The notes under the pieces: model-generated
Told to the model about the DNA's origin: nothing
Databases searched by the model: none
Seen by the model: only the letters and a program-made list of their open reading frames with translations
Position numbers and translations under genes: made by a program
Part shown: positions 22,913-32,723 of the stretch, one piece after another
Position numbering within the stretch: position 1 is the first letter of the stretch
Layout of the letters: each line of letters starts with the position of its first letter
NCBI GenBank assembly: GCA_022457065.1
Contig: JAJGBQ010000009.1
Location: forward strand, 248,001 to 312,000
DNA length: 64,000 nt
Origin: Curvularia sp. ZM96
Taxonomy: Eukaryota > Ascomycota > Dothideomycetes > Pleosporales > Pleosporaceae
Reading direction: 5' to 3'

Positions 22913-23439
22913 TCTGCTTAGTAATCCGCGTGGTCTGTGTGTTCTGCGTTAAAAGTGAGACGTGTTCAAAATTAACTCCTTTTATAGCTTCTATCTCCAC
23001 AGCGCGTAGACTGCACGCCTCAAGAGTAGTTGTAATCGATTTCTAAGGGTTTGATTATATATATTCGACTAAGATTACACCTATTCTGAAAAACTCGTAG
23101 AATTAAGGTTTGATCTGAGAGTAAGGGTCTTGAATGAAAGCAAAATAAGACTTCTAGTGTCAAGACTCTAGGTAGTTAGTTTTCGCAGATGAAGCAACAG
23201 GGTGCAGTGAACAGTAGATCTGCAAATAACCCTTGTATTATTGTGGTACTCGTAACTTAGTTGGAAGCCATAAGGGCTCATTGTCTATCACTAGAGTTTT
23301 ACTAAGTGAAGGGACTGATCGTGTACGACTGATATTCTATCTTGTAGTTGATTGGTGCAGGCGCGATTGTGTACAATCGATAACGTAATCCTAGGCGATT
23401 GTCTTCTAATTAGTCCTCGGCTGTGTGATCGTCAGCGGC

Positions 23440-24330
23440 TGATCACGTGACTGTGGCGTGGTTAAAGGATTGCGGCGTAATGGACTCGTCCCGCATCCTT
23501 GAAACCAATTACTGGGCCGTGGGCGAAAGGAGTTTGCCGGCATGACCGTACGGAAACATGCGAGCTTTCACGCGGATAAAGCTTTGTTGGAATGCCTTGC
23601 CACAATATTCAGTGAGCGACAACGGCTAAGAACATGTACATACGAAGATGCCACATAGAGAGGATGACTTAGAACCGACACTCGGTAGTGCCAAGACGGG
23701 GCGGTACTTGAGTATATCACGTGACTGAGGCGTCTCTAGAAGGATTGCGGCACAGCGTCTTAGATCAAATCCTCCAAACTGCTCATCAGCCCATAAACGT
23801 CTGCAATTCGTGAGCGCTTTCAAGGATTGTAACACTGCCTAGTCTTTGTACTCCGTAGGTGCGAACTATGCCGCGTTGGGGCGACTTGTCAGTGATGTAT
23901 GTAGAGTGTCCTGCATACTGGTACTTACCCTATATGCACGCTATGTCACGATCGCCGAAACCGCTTCTGCACAAGGACCAGTAAGCATTTTGGAGGATCG
24001 CAGCCGAAGCGCTAGGCCGCAATCATCCTACTGTACCGCACCAAGTCATGCGATATGATCTGTTTGACCTTTACCGCTTGGCTCCACAGATCTTTGTAGT
24101 GCCAAGAGTTACAGATCAGCAGATCAGATCATACTTCGTATGACTCATGCGGCATAGTGGAAGGATTGCGGCGCAGCGTCTCAGGCTGCAATCTTCCGAA
24201 CTGCTTACTGGTCCCTGCATGCAAGCATTTTCCAGGATTGTGACACCATCCTGCCAAAGAGGCAGTGTTACGGAGGCTGAAGCTGATATCCCATATCTGA
24301 TTGGTCCTTGCATATGAATGTTAAGGGGGT
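23440..24330. repeat. Cluster of CACGTG/GGATTGCGGCG dyad repeats
   Basis: At least four related units, some inverted, near 23445, 23712, 23975 (inverted) and 24130. They carry TCACGTGACTG, GGAAGGATTGCGGCGCAGCGT and a partner ending ACTGCTTACTGGTCC. Related copies lie at 13040, 13790, 58550 and 58680. Several units contain an internal dyad, suggesting nested small TIR elements. No protein is encoded. The rest of 23132..24477 is otherwise featureless. Confidence 0.65.
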
Positions 24331-24477
24331 GGCTGAGGCGAATCTCTCTTATCTGATTGGCCGCTCTGATGTACTCCGTAATTAGTTATAATGAATCTGG
24401 GATATATAAGGATAGTCCTGATACTATTGAATATAGCTAGTTATTGTTATGCTACCCTAACTAAATTTTACCTCATC

Positions 24478-24963
24478 ATGGATAATACAAGTCCTACCTT
24501 ATTCTCGCAACGAGCAGCAGACATCATCGAAAAATTGTCAGAAATACCATATTCAGATGAAAAGACTGTCTACGATGGTCTCATTTTGGCTAGACTTTCC
24601 GATGTGCATCAACACGTTGAATATGAGGAAGAATTATTCCATGCGTTCAATCCAGTTGAAAGGAAAGGCGAGTGGTTCAGCGCATCGAAGAACAAGAATG
24701 GCAACAATAATAGCGACGACGACGACAAAAATTCCTTAAAGATATGCATTGAGAAACGAACTATAGGCAAGTATATATACATTCAATTTCCCGTTCATAA
24801 ATGCTAACTGAATTTAGGAGGGCGGGAGCATTACTGTAGATTGCTTCTTGCATACGAAGTTCAAAATTTCAAAATTAAAGACGAAGCATTTGAGTATGCC
24901 TTGAAGCTCATTCGTGAGAAATATTCCACATCTGTTGCATGGCCTCAGGCTATATTTCGCTGA
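24478..24963 (+). CDS. Small protein of unknown function with a GC-AG intron
   Basis: Exons 24478..24766 and 24818..24963 give 144 residues. The 51-nt intron starts GCAAGT after ATAG and ends TTTAG, with an ideal GCTAAC branch site. AG|GCAAGT is the consensus for the minor GC-AG intron class. Using the GT four bases further on would put exon 2 out of frame, whereas the GC donor joins the frames exactly. The protein starts MDNTSPTLFSQRA, has a polar linker rich in N, D and K, and ends with a helical segment (REHYCRLLLAYEVQNFKI, EYALKLIREKYSTS). I do not recognise the family. The stop is directly followed by an LTR relic. Confidence 0.7.
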
Positions 24964-25062
24964 TCTCGGTCCGGGTTAAAGCGAGATAGCTAACCGTGGT
25001 ATGGCTTGCGGTTTTCTGGCGATACGTAGTGGAAAAAAGTTATGAATGTAACTAAAGTAAGA
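24964..25062 (-). repeat. LTR fragment, family of 59161..59640
   Basis: In reverse complement it matches the 3' part of the LTR at 59500..59605 (TCTCGGTCCGGGTTA, GTAGTGGAAAAAAGTTAT). It begins right after the stop codon of the small gene and ends at the PGAP4 fragment. Confidence 0.7.
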
Positions 25063-25067
25063 CAATC

Positions 25068-25405
25068 AATATAGGAGGCAGAACGCCAGATCTTATTGCG
25101 ACATGCCAGAGACAGTTTTCTATACATCGGTCTATTCTACACCAAGAGGTATATGGGCTGGAATTCGGAATAGTAGTCGACAAATGTTTGCTGGTCACTT
25201 ATCGCAGCCGGTGCCCTTGCATTTGTTTTGTTCTTATTGCGGAAGACCGAATCCGCCGTCATACTTTGCCATTTTCTCAGTCCACGATGCACAGTCCTCT
25301 TATCGTACTTCATGTTGACAGTAGCAATCCTGCTTTTCTTCGCACTGTGCCAGATGACATTTCTGTCCATTCGAACCGGCGTCAGCGAGATGGCCCGGTT
25401 GGGGT
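25068..25405 (+). pseudogene. PGAP4-like glycosyltransferase fragment
   Basis: A degraded copy of 15364..15695, the region coding for the tandem TM helices of the intact gene at 14743..15999. It starts at GGAGGCAGAACGCCAG and runs to GAGATGGCCCGGTT. The position corresponding to a Tyr-Trp pair reads as two consecutive stop codons. No other part of the gene is present nearby. Confidence 0.9.
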
Positions 25406-25979
25406 ATACTTGCTTGCCGCCAACCAGCCCACTGAACGGCTTCGCATGCCCCATTGAGCTCCTGCCATCTCGGCGCAGCGGACACAGCCAAATAGGATAC
25501 AAGCTAAACGCCTCGTCGGCATACTCAAGAAACGTCGCAGCACTATCAGCTGGAAACGCAATGTCATGAATGATGTAGCGATCTGTATGTCCCGCCGCAT
25601 GCAAGGCATGATACATGATGCGTGTGTGCATAAAATAATCAAACAGGAAGCGCGTCAGCCACGTGAACGGCACCATGAAGTGCCTGTAGGCGTACATGCC
25701 CATCCAAAAGGCGCCGCGGTCGTACCGGAAGAGGTAGTCTTGGATGGGTACCAGTTCTTTAGTGATGATGCCGCGTGACGAGGCGGTCCGCGCGTGGATC
25801 CAGAACCACTCGTCCCACGGCCGGGAGAAGCGTTGGATGGGAAGATGGGAAGACGTAGAGGTAGGCGTATCAACGAGTCGACCTGTGACAATGACGCCCG
25901 TGCCTTTTGAAAATATAACGCCGTCGACATAGTCGTTTCGTGCGTCGCTCGCGTGATACTTCATCTTTCCTACCTCCAA
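25406..25979 (-). pseudogene. Delta(24)-sterol reductase (DIMINUTO/DHCR24-like) C-terminal fragment
   Basis: The minus strand carries about 190 residues of the C-terminal region of the FAD-dependent sterol C24 reductase family: DYVDGVIFSKGTGVIVTGR, QRFSRPWDEWFWIH, DYLFRYDRGAFWMG, FMHTRIMYHALHAAG, IHDIAFP and LYPIWLCPL. The N-terminal FAD-binding domain is absent, and the 3' end runs without a stop into antisense PGAP4 sequence at about 25405. It is therefore a truncated, displaced fragment. The open frame suggests it is recent. Confidence 0.8.
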
Positions 25980-26458
25980 GCGACCGCCACGACACGGGCC
26001 TGATTCGCGCCCAATTCGGTATAGTGCACGATTGCGACCCTGAATCGCCCCGTTTCAGCCTTAGTCTGGAGTCGAACCCTTTTTATGATCTATTCCGGTT
26101 TAGCTCCACCCTGCATGGACGTGTATGTTCAGTGACACTGCACCTGTAGCAGGCTCTGCTTCTTGCCTCTGCTGTCTGTTTCCCCTGTTAACATTATATA
26201 CCTGTTTACGTCATTTCTGTAAAGCCACAGCCTAGCCGATGAATTGTGCAGTGGTGCCAATAAGGCAGTGGTGCTATGTCCCGCTGGACAGTCTACGTAG
26301 GCAATCCAGGAGAGAGCGCACCTCTTGACAGCGCCTCTGCGCCTTTCTCTTGGACTGTCTGTATGGGCGACCCTGCAAAGAACAAGGCATGTGGGTAGCG
26401 TAGCCGCTGCAGCGTCCTTGATCCCCACCCAGTTCTTCACCCGCTGACAATGCAATAG
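25980..26458. other. Intergenic, no gene seen
   Basis: Separates the sterol-reductase fragment from the OrsD pseudogene. Only short frames; no homologous repeat recognised. Confidence 0.5.
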
Positions 26459-27382
26459 CCTGCGGAGCCGGAAGTTCCGAACGTCATCTCCCATCTGCCA
26501 GAATATGGGCACTTGTTGTGCAATCTATGCAGAAGCGTCGTGCCCTACAAGACACTCTACCACCACCTCCGCGACTACCACAAAATCCGAACACTGGTCT
26601 GCAAAGCTATCGTCTCTCGGTACGAAGCGCTCCCAGTATCGCAGACCGATGCGGATGTTGTACCTCTCCTGAGCAAGTCTTGCGCATTGGATTTTCTTGC
26701 GCCACCTGAGCGGGGATACTTCTGCCCGCAGTGCGACTAGACGACTTGCAGTTGGGATATGATCCTGCTGCACTTTCGGAAAACACAGTGCAGTAGAGGA
26801 GGAAGGACACGCAATGACCTGTCCTGCTTACTCCAACGATGGTCCCCTATCAGACGGAACCTGGGAGGAAGCTGGCGAATCGAAGATGCTACCGACACGA
26901 ATCGTGGCGGGAAAGGATCAAGCTGGGACCGATCTGCAATAAATGAACCCGCGACGGCTGCCCTGTTGCAGATGGAAGCCGAGGAGGAAGCCAGGCTTTC
27001 ACAGCAAGATCGAGAATCGATGTCCCTAAGCAATGAGCTTGAGCATGACGAGAAGACTGATTGGCTGCGGGGTTGCGGTTGGCCACGGTGGTTCGCTCAA
27101 AAACCGCTCCATCTGATCATTGCTACCTCCAGATTACCTTTCTCCACGAATGGAGCAATTCACCTCGGCACCTGGAACTGCAGCGAGTGGATCAGCTGCG
27201 CAGATTCAGAATCCAGATTGAGACAGTTGGCAAAGATCGTTCATCTCGTGCTAGATCGGTGCGAGGAGACGCTCGAACAGACGCCACGAGTCATGCGCTG
27301 CTGGCTGCGAAGCTGGGGATCGCACTTCTACGCGTATCCCTTCGAGCTACCTAACCAATATAAGGCGGCGAAAGAGGCCTAG
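26459..27382 (+). pseudogene. OrsD-type C2H2 protein with one in-frame stop
   Basis: One continuous frame from 26459 to 27382, broken only by a TAG at 26738..26740. Before it: LPEYGHLLCNLC and HLRDYHK, the N-terminal OrsD (PF12013-type) zinc-finger motif, then FLAPPERGYFCPQC. After it: TTCSWDMILLHFRK, completing the second finger, a linker, and a C-terminal domain (RGCGWPRWFAQK, LRQLAKIVHLVLDRCEETL). The stop falls at the residue after CPQCD, where such fingers usually have an aromatic, so a single substitution explains it. The start is not an ATG; the frame opens after a stop at 26456, so the 5' end is missing. OrsD pieces recur at 50.4 and 53.1 kb. Confidence 0.7.
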
Positions 27383-27649
27383 TATATGATGCTACGTGAA
27401 TCTGACCCCCGATTCATCCTAATCAGGTAATTGCGCACCCTGAATCAAAAACGCGCGTACGCGACGCGAATCAGATGCTGATTCTCGCCTATTATAGTCT
27501 AGCGCAAATGGGCTCCTTAATTTCTACGTTTTAGTTCTAACGTAAGCCTAAGCGAGATAACGCCAACGTGGGGCGAAACGAAACGATTGATACGAGTACG
27601 TACGTCTACTAGCACACGTAATTCGCAAACACGGGGTATTAAGACAACT

Positions 27650-28375
27650 ATGCCTACTGATACTAGCCAGGCAGGGGGTGTTACGATTGCTTCCAACCGG
27701 AATGGAGGTGTACGGATATCGGTAACGAGGACGTACGAGCCAGGGGCGATGGATGAAGCTATGTTGGAGTGGGTGAAGGGCCAAAACCGGTACTGCTTCG
27801 ATATGACATGCAAGGCGACGCTATCGTACTTTATGTCGTGCTCCAAAGCGATGCTCTCGTCGATGAAACACGCTACCCTTACACGGACGATGATGGCGTC
27901 GGATGATTACGACAACTACGCATACGCAAAGGATCTTGCGAGAAAGCTACAGCAGGAAGTTGTACTTGAGAGTATTACACTCGCGGTTCCACACGATAAC
28001 GAGTTGCTTGATATAAAATCAGACGAGTTCGAGTGGTGGATGTGGACGGTACACCAGGGGGCGATTGACGGTTTTAAGGAAGGGCGTATTGCAACAGTTC
28101 GGTTTTTATTTCGGACGCTGTACACGACAGTCAAGGATGTAAAGAAGTTCAGAGCGTACAGAGAGATTCAGCTTAGAGTAGTTGGGCAGGAATATGAGGG
28201 TTGGTTAGATATGTGTATTAGAGCAAGACAAGCGGGAGGGTTAGACGAGAGTGTGATACAAGAGACGCCAGAGGAGCATTTGGAGGGTATGTGGAAGCAG
28301 TTGGAATATATCATCGAGATAGACAAGCGGCGAGAAGATGAAGAGGGTACTGTACTTGTTTTACGGCATAGATAG
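27650..28375 (+). CDS. Hypothetical protein, 241 residues
   Basis: Single open frame from the ATG at 27650. The sequence is mixed alpha/beta with an acidic-basic C-terminus (IEIDKRREDEEG) and an aromatic centre (DEFEWWMWTVHQGAIDGFK). No family recognised. It lies between two related short motifs (AAGGCGGCGAAAGAGGC at 27362 and GAGGCGACGAAAGAGGC at 28441), the first being the 3' end of the OrsD pseudogene, which suggests it arrived between duplicated ends or belongs to the same element. Confidence 0.55.
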   Translation: MPTDTSQAGGVTIASNRNGGVRISVTRTYEPGAMDEAMLEWVKGQNRYCFDMTCKATLSYFMSCSKAMLSSMKHATLTRTMMASDDYDNYAYAKDLARKLQQEVVLESITLAVPHDNELLDIKSDEFEWWMWTVHQGAIDGFKEGRIATVRFLFRTLYTTVKDVKKFRAYREIQLRVVGQEYEGWLDMCIRARQAGGLDESVIQETPEEHLEGMWKQLEYIIEIDKRREDEEGTVLVLRHR

Positions 28376-28495
28376 AGCTAACTATATTGGTTTCTCAGAT
28401 CCGAGCCCCAGATTCAGCTCTGGGTTGGCCTATCCTATATGAGGCGACGAAAGAGGCAGTTGTATAGGAATCATGTTGCGCGTGGTGTCGACGCA

Positions 28496-28603
28496 TCAAC
28501 GTCGACACCTCAATACCGATTTTTCTACAGCTGCACGGTACGACCATTCACCTTCTAGACCTTGCGATTCGATTGCCGCAATCATTTTATCGATAGCTGC
28601 CAT
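28496..28603 (-). pseudogene. pogo-type transposase 5' end, minus-strand copy
   Basis: From an ATG at 28601..28603: MAAIDKMIAAIESQGLEGEW, the start of the HTH_psq-type DNA-binding domain seen in the other pogo relics here, then loss of homology and a stop. It faces the plus-strand copy at 28748 head to head. Both ATGs follow the same CCACCACC leader. Confidence 0.65.
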
Positions 28604-28747
28604 GGTGGTGGAGTTATCACGTGTTGAAGTGGGTGGATGGGGATATTGATGATGCAGGGGGTTGCAACCAGTAGTAACTAGCCCCACCACAAAGTGCGCG
28701 CGCGCGTTACAACCACCTCAACCCCAACGTGTTGTATCTCCACCACC

Positions 28748-28945
28748 ATGGCTAATATTGAGGCTGCGCTTGCATCCATCGATGCCTTAGGATTTGAGGA
28801 GCCTTTTGTATATACTGAGATTGCAAAAAGATATGGTGTTACTCGAACTACGCTCGCCCGAAGATACCAAGGTCGCTGCATCTCGCCTTCGATAGGCTAC
28901 CAGAAGCTGCAGCTTCTCCACCCACACCAAATAGCGGCCCAATGA
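28748..28945 (+). pseudogene. pogo-type transposase 5' end, plus-strand copy
   Basis: From the ATG at 28748: MANIEAALASIDALGFEEPF, then VYTEIAKRYGVTRTTLARRY, a clean HTH_psq domain, after which it ends within about 65 residues. No DDE domain follows. Together with the opposing copy it forms an inverted pair of 5' ends about 144 bp apart, containing a (GC)n tract at 28697. 28946..29414 holds no further gene and is presumably promoter of the kinase-like gene. Confidence 0.7.
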
Positions 28946-29414
28946 GCTGACTTGAATCGGACAACTGCATTATATGGGACATACCCGTCTACTTCATCTG
29001 ACAGTGCGAATCAGTGCTGTGCTGTTGTCCCAAGCGCTAATGTGACGCTTCCCTGGACTCCGCAAAGGAACATAGAGAACGGGATGTTGGTGTTTAGAAA
29101 AAGCTTCGATTTGGTAATTGCGCATGACATCCAGCGAAAAGAGCCAGATGAGGAGTGAGAGCGGCTCGTGATGTCGTGCAGCTTCCCACTTGCGAAATCT
29201 GACCCAGGGAGCGAAGTGGGGCGTTGCTGTTGGCCCGCGCAACCCTGTTGTTTAGCCTGTGCTTTGTGCCCGTCCATTTTCATGTTTACCTCCCATCCAA
29301 CCTCACGATAAGCGCCTCATCTCCTTAGATACGCCAACAATTTTCTTAACCTGCCAATGTATCGACCATTTCTTGCAATATCTTATCAGTGGCACACTTG
29401 ACTATCCTGCGGCC

Positions 29415-31796
29415 ATGGCGGATCTGTCGCCCAACTACAAGCAGCTGTACCTCGAGGAACAGCGCAGACGCGAAGAAGCCGAACGTGCACAGGGCGAAGA
29501 GCGAAGTAGACGCGAAGAAGCCGAACGTGCACAGGGCGAAGAACGACGCAGACGCGAGAAGGCCGAGACGACGACCCGCAAGACGACATTGCCCGAGTTC
29601 CTCGACGCATGCCACGACCACCTGCACGCAAGTCTGACAGTTCAGACGGATACGACGCTGTCGACACGAGGCGACCCTGCAAACGCGAATAACAAGCTCC
29701 GGCCTCAAAGGCTCCGCATCTGGGATGACTTTCCTGCGCGCCAAGCAGCCATCTGGGAGGAGGTCATGGAGTCGGGGTTCGCTCTGGAGCGGCATTTCAC
29801 CTCAGTGCATACCTTGAGCGAGTCTGGAGAGACCATCCAACAACGTATGATGAGCTCGGAGCTGGACTTGCACCTCTTCCAGCGGTCGACGGTCGAGCAG
29901 CCGGTGTCGCAGATCATCAAGCAAATGCACAATGACCGAGCGCTGCGACGCAAATTTAGCCTGCGTGGCTCTGTGAACTTCGAGAACCACGCCAACACAC
30001 TGAGCCCGGAGCAAGAGGTGGAAGAGGGCATGCAGAACCTATCAGTGTCTAGCAGGGGCCGACGACGATCACCACGCTTGCAGGCAAAGGTCAACGCGTC
30101 GTCCTTAACGGAGCTTTCAGCGACTGCCCGCAATAGCACGTCGCGATCTTCTCGCCCCCGGGCCGACCAATTCTGCGTCTACAGCACGGGCGAAGAGAGC
30201 CGTACGGCTGCGTTCGTCATCGAGTACAAGGCACCACACAAGATTCCGCTCGGCTACATCTACGAAGGGCTAGATGACATGGAATTGGACGATGTCGTCG
30301 AATGCCGCGAAACCGAGAGCCCGCGGGACCGCTTCCGCCGCCTGATGGCTGCAATCATCACGCAAGCATTCTCCTACATGGTTCAGGTCGGCGTGGAGTA
30401 CGGATGCGTGTGCACGGGCGAGGCGAACATCTTCTTACGCGTGCCACATGATCCCACAACCGTCTACTACTTTTTGTCTGTGCCAAAGGGCGATGTTGGC
30501 GATACGACCGGATGGGCGCCAGACGCCGACGGTCCGAACCGACTGCACCTGACGGCTGTTGGGCAGATGCTGGCGTTTACGCTGCAAGCTCTGAGAACGC
30601 CGCTTCGAAACCACAGGTGGCGGAAGGAGACATCGGCTCGGCTGAAGAGCTGGGAGGTCTTGTACAACATATTGCTGGATGACATCCCATCGCACGAGGC
30701 ACCGTCGTCAGAATACCGGCCGCCTCGAAACACAGAATTTCTTCGCATGTCGCCTGTACGGCTTCGGCAACGACGAGCACGCATAGGCGAATCCGACTGC
30801 TCGCAGCCGCAAGATCAGCATAACACCAGCGACGAGGAGCCTGATCCAGATACACCAAGCCGACAGCCACCACCACCACCACCACCATCATCATCATCAC
30901 CACCACCACCGCCCTCACATCCATCTCGTTCGCGACCCACTACCGGCGTTTCTTCATCTGATCGCAAGTCAGGCAACACAGGACGAGATGGAAAGTACTG
31001 CACTCAGAACTGCTTGCTTGGCTTGGTGAGGAATGGTCCTCTTGACGTCGCGTGCCCGAACGCGAGGCTACATGGTACAGACCGTCATCGGTTGAGCCGG
31101 TCGACGTTCCTCAAGCGCATCCGCCAGCAGCTGTCCAAGGACCTAGACCAGAACTGCGAGGTTATAGGGCTTCATGGAGCGTGTGGCGTCCCCTTCTGTG
31201 TCAGACTGGAGTCTCACGGATATACTGTGGTCGCCAAAGCTTGCCCGATCGAGCTTGTGGATCGTCTCAAGTGGGAGGCCAAGATCTACGATCGCCTGTG
31301 TCCTATACAGGGCACGCATGTGCCAGTGCATCTAGGCAACATCGACCTAAAGGTTCCGTACTACTACGATGGGATTTGTGAGCTCAAACACATGATGTTC
31401 CTCAGCTACGGAGGCAAGCGCATGGACAAGCATTTGGCAGCTGACAGCAAGTCGTTTGTTTCACAGCAAACGGAGAAATCAGTGCAAGCCGTTCGTTCAC
31501 TCGGAGTACTGCACAACGACCTCGCACAACGGAACATGCTATGGGAGGACCAAACACGCCGAGTGATGGTGATCGACTTCGAGCGGGCAGAGATAGTGGA
31601 ACCGCGAAAGGCGCTGGGCGCTGTCTCGGCCAACGTGAAAAGGAAGCGCGCCTTTCGTGATGAAGACAGCAGACTCGCACAGGAACGGCATGGGGCACTT
31701 TATGAGCTGATGTCGGGTAGGTTAAAGTCAAGGTCGGTGACTTTGGGCTTGACGGAGTTAGGATCTGGCGTGCACGTGCATACCTGGGCACCATAA
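29415..31796 (+). CDS. Large kinase-like protein with coiled-coil N-terminus
   Basis: 793 residues from the ATG at 29415. The N-terminus has a heptad-rich segment with a triplicated unit (RRREEAERAQGEE-like, residues about 15-55). A central domain of unknown fold follows (LRIWDDFPARQAAIWEEV, FVIEYKAPHKIPLGYIYEG), then a proline/serine low-complexity stretch (about 490-510). The C-terminus is a protein-kinase/APH-like fold: Lys608 (VVAKAC), Glu621 (KWEAKIYDRL), catalytic loop LHNDLAQRNML (His700, Asp702) and VIDFERAE (Asp721, with Glu at the usual Gly of DFG). HNDLAxRN is typical of this fungal kinase-like family, which is expanded in plant-associated ascomycetes. Substrate unknown. The last 30 residues look unrelated, so an intron near the 3' end is possible. 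Confidence 0.8.
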   Translation: MADLSPNYKQLYLEEQRRREEAERAQGEERSRREEAERAQGEERRRREKAETTTRKTTLPEFLDACHDHLHASLTVQTDTTLSTRGDPANANNKLRPQRLRIWDDFPARQAAIWEEVMESGFALERHFTSVHTLSESGETIQQRMMSSELDLHLFQRSTVEQPVSQIIKQMHNDRALRRKFSLRGSVNFENHANTLSPEQEVEEGMQNLSVSSRGRRRSPRLQAKVNASSLTELSATARNSTSRSSRPRADQFCVYSTGEESRTAAFVIEYKAPHKIPLGYIYEGLDDMELDDVVECRETESPRDRFRRLMAAIITQAFSYMVQVGVEYGCVCTGEANIFLRVPHDPTTVYYFLSVPKGDVGDTTGWAPDADGPNRLHLTAVGQMLAFTLQALRTPLRNHRWRKETSARLKSWEVLYNILLDDIPSHEAPSSEYRPPRNTEFLRMSPVRLRQRRARIGESDCSQPQDQHNTSDEEPDPDTPSRQPPPPPPPSSSSPPPPPSHPSRSRPTTGVSSSDRKSGNTGRDGKYCTQNCLLGLVRNGPLDVACPNARLHGTDRHRLSRSTFLKRIRQQLSKDLDQNCEVIGLHGACGVPFCVRLESHGYTVVAKACPIELVDRLKWEAKIYDRLCPIQGTHVPVHLGNIDLKVPYYYDGICELKHMMFLSYGGKRMDKHLAADSKSFVSQQTEKSVQAVRSLGVLHNDLAQRNMLWEDQTRRVMVIDFERAEIVEPRKALGAVSANVKRKRAFRDEDSRLAQERHGALYELMSGRLKSRSVTLGLTELGSGVHVHTWAP

Positions 31797-32576
31797 CCCG
31801 TTATTCATAACCCAGTTAGGATTTAACCTGGTTATGTATCCTTATTAGGTTATCTTGTTAACCGGTTATGCCGTTTGCCTTAACCTGTTAACCTGATAAT
31901 AACCTAATAAGACCTTCTTGGCGTTCTGGCTGGCGTTTATCTGTGACAGTAATTATAGCAGGACCCGGAATTATTGGCTATCCAGTGGCGTTGGTGTAAC
32001 TAGTTAACAGGATGTTTATTTTTTGTACATTGTAAAGGGCTGCGCCCGTGATCTCTACTGAGAGGATCACGTGATCTTCAACCACGTGATATACCTTCCG
32101 TACAGACACGTGATTAGAAGCGAACAGGTATAAGACAAGTCTGTACTTAGTTATTTTCTCTTTTCCTCATCTTTTAGCTTCTGTACAATAGGTAGAAGCA
32201 TACTCGTTCGCTAGGCCTCTCCGCCCATAACATACATGAAACTAAGAATTCTGCGTATTTGATACATACCCTAGTCAACGGAGCGACTAACTACAAATAC
32301 AGCTCTAAGAATGCTAGTCAATACCGTCAACTTTGTCTTATTCCCTCTTGCCTTCTCTTCCGATTGTTGCACGGTCCTTAAGAGACCCTGTAAGTCCTTT
32401 AAATTACTTTAATGCTTAACTAGTCTATAGCAACATAGACCAGATTGCCATTACCCCGAGTATTCCTATAACTCTATTCCACAAGATCCCCAGACAAATC
32501 CCACAGATAGCTAACATAAGCTCACCTGCCTTAGTACGGACTGGGATAGAGAAGTATAACCCGTCCCCGTGTAACA
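31797..32576 (+). repeat. Palindromic GGTTA/TAACC tract and LTR 3' part
   Basis: 31797..31915 is dense in TAACC/GGTTA in both orientations (AACCTGGTTATG, TTAACCGGTTATG, CCTGATAATAACC). From about 32050 to 32576 it resembles the LTR family at 59161..59640, including CCTATAACTCTATTCCAC and the terminal CCCGTGTAACA. The LTR 5' boundary is not clear. Confidence 0.5.
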
Positions 32577-32723
32577 CTACGTGTGATGGGCAGTACTATG
32601 TATTTTCTGTCAGTTTTACCTCACACACTTTGCACCGTGTCCGTACGCGCAACGCCTAGAGTCGCGCAACGCCCGATCACCATAAATAGCACCCACACTT
32701 TGATGCGTAATAACTCAACAGCC

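Larger units (their letters stand above)
17396..23131 (-). mobile_element. Tad1/I-like LINE retrotransposon with target-site duplication
   Basis: Element body about 17410..23117 on the minus strand. A 14-bp direct repeat AGAGTAAGGGTCTT lies immediately outside both ends (17396..17409 and 23118..23131). The 3' end is a 27-base tract (T on the plus strand, 17408..17434), that is, a poly(A) tail. ORF1 (22912..21461) and ORF2 (21459..17655) are separated by one base. ORF2 has two frameshifts, otherwise the element looks complete and young. The coding parts lack the dense stops expected of strong RIP. Confidence 0.95.

Noticed and set aside
25137..25405. Continuation of the sterol-reductase frame as a genuine C-terminus
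   Set aside because: This part is the antisense of a PGAP4 fragment; its open frame is accidental.
26040..26090. tRNA gene (GAGTCGAACCC resembles a B box)
   Set aside because: No A box at proper distance and no cloverleaf could be formed by eye.
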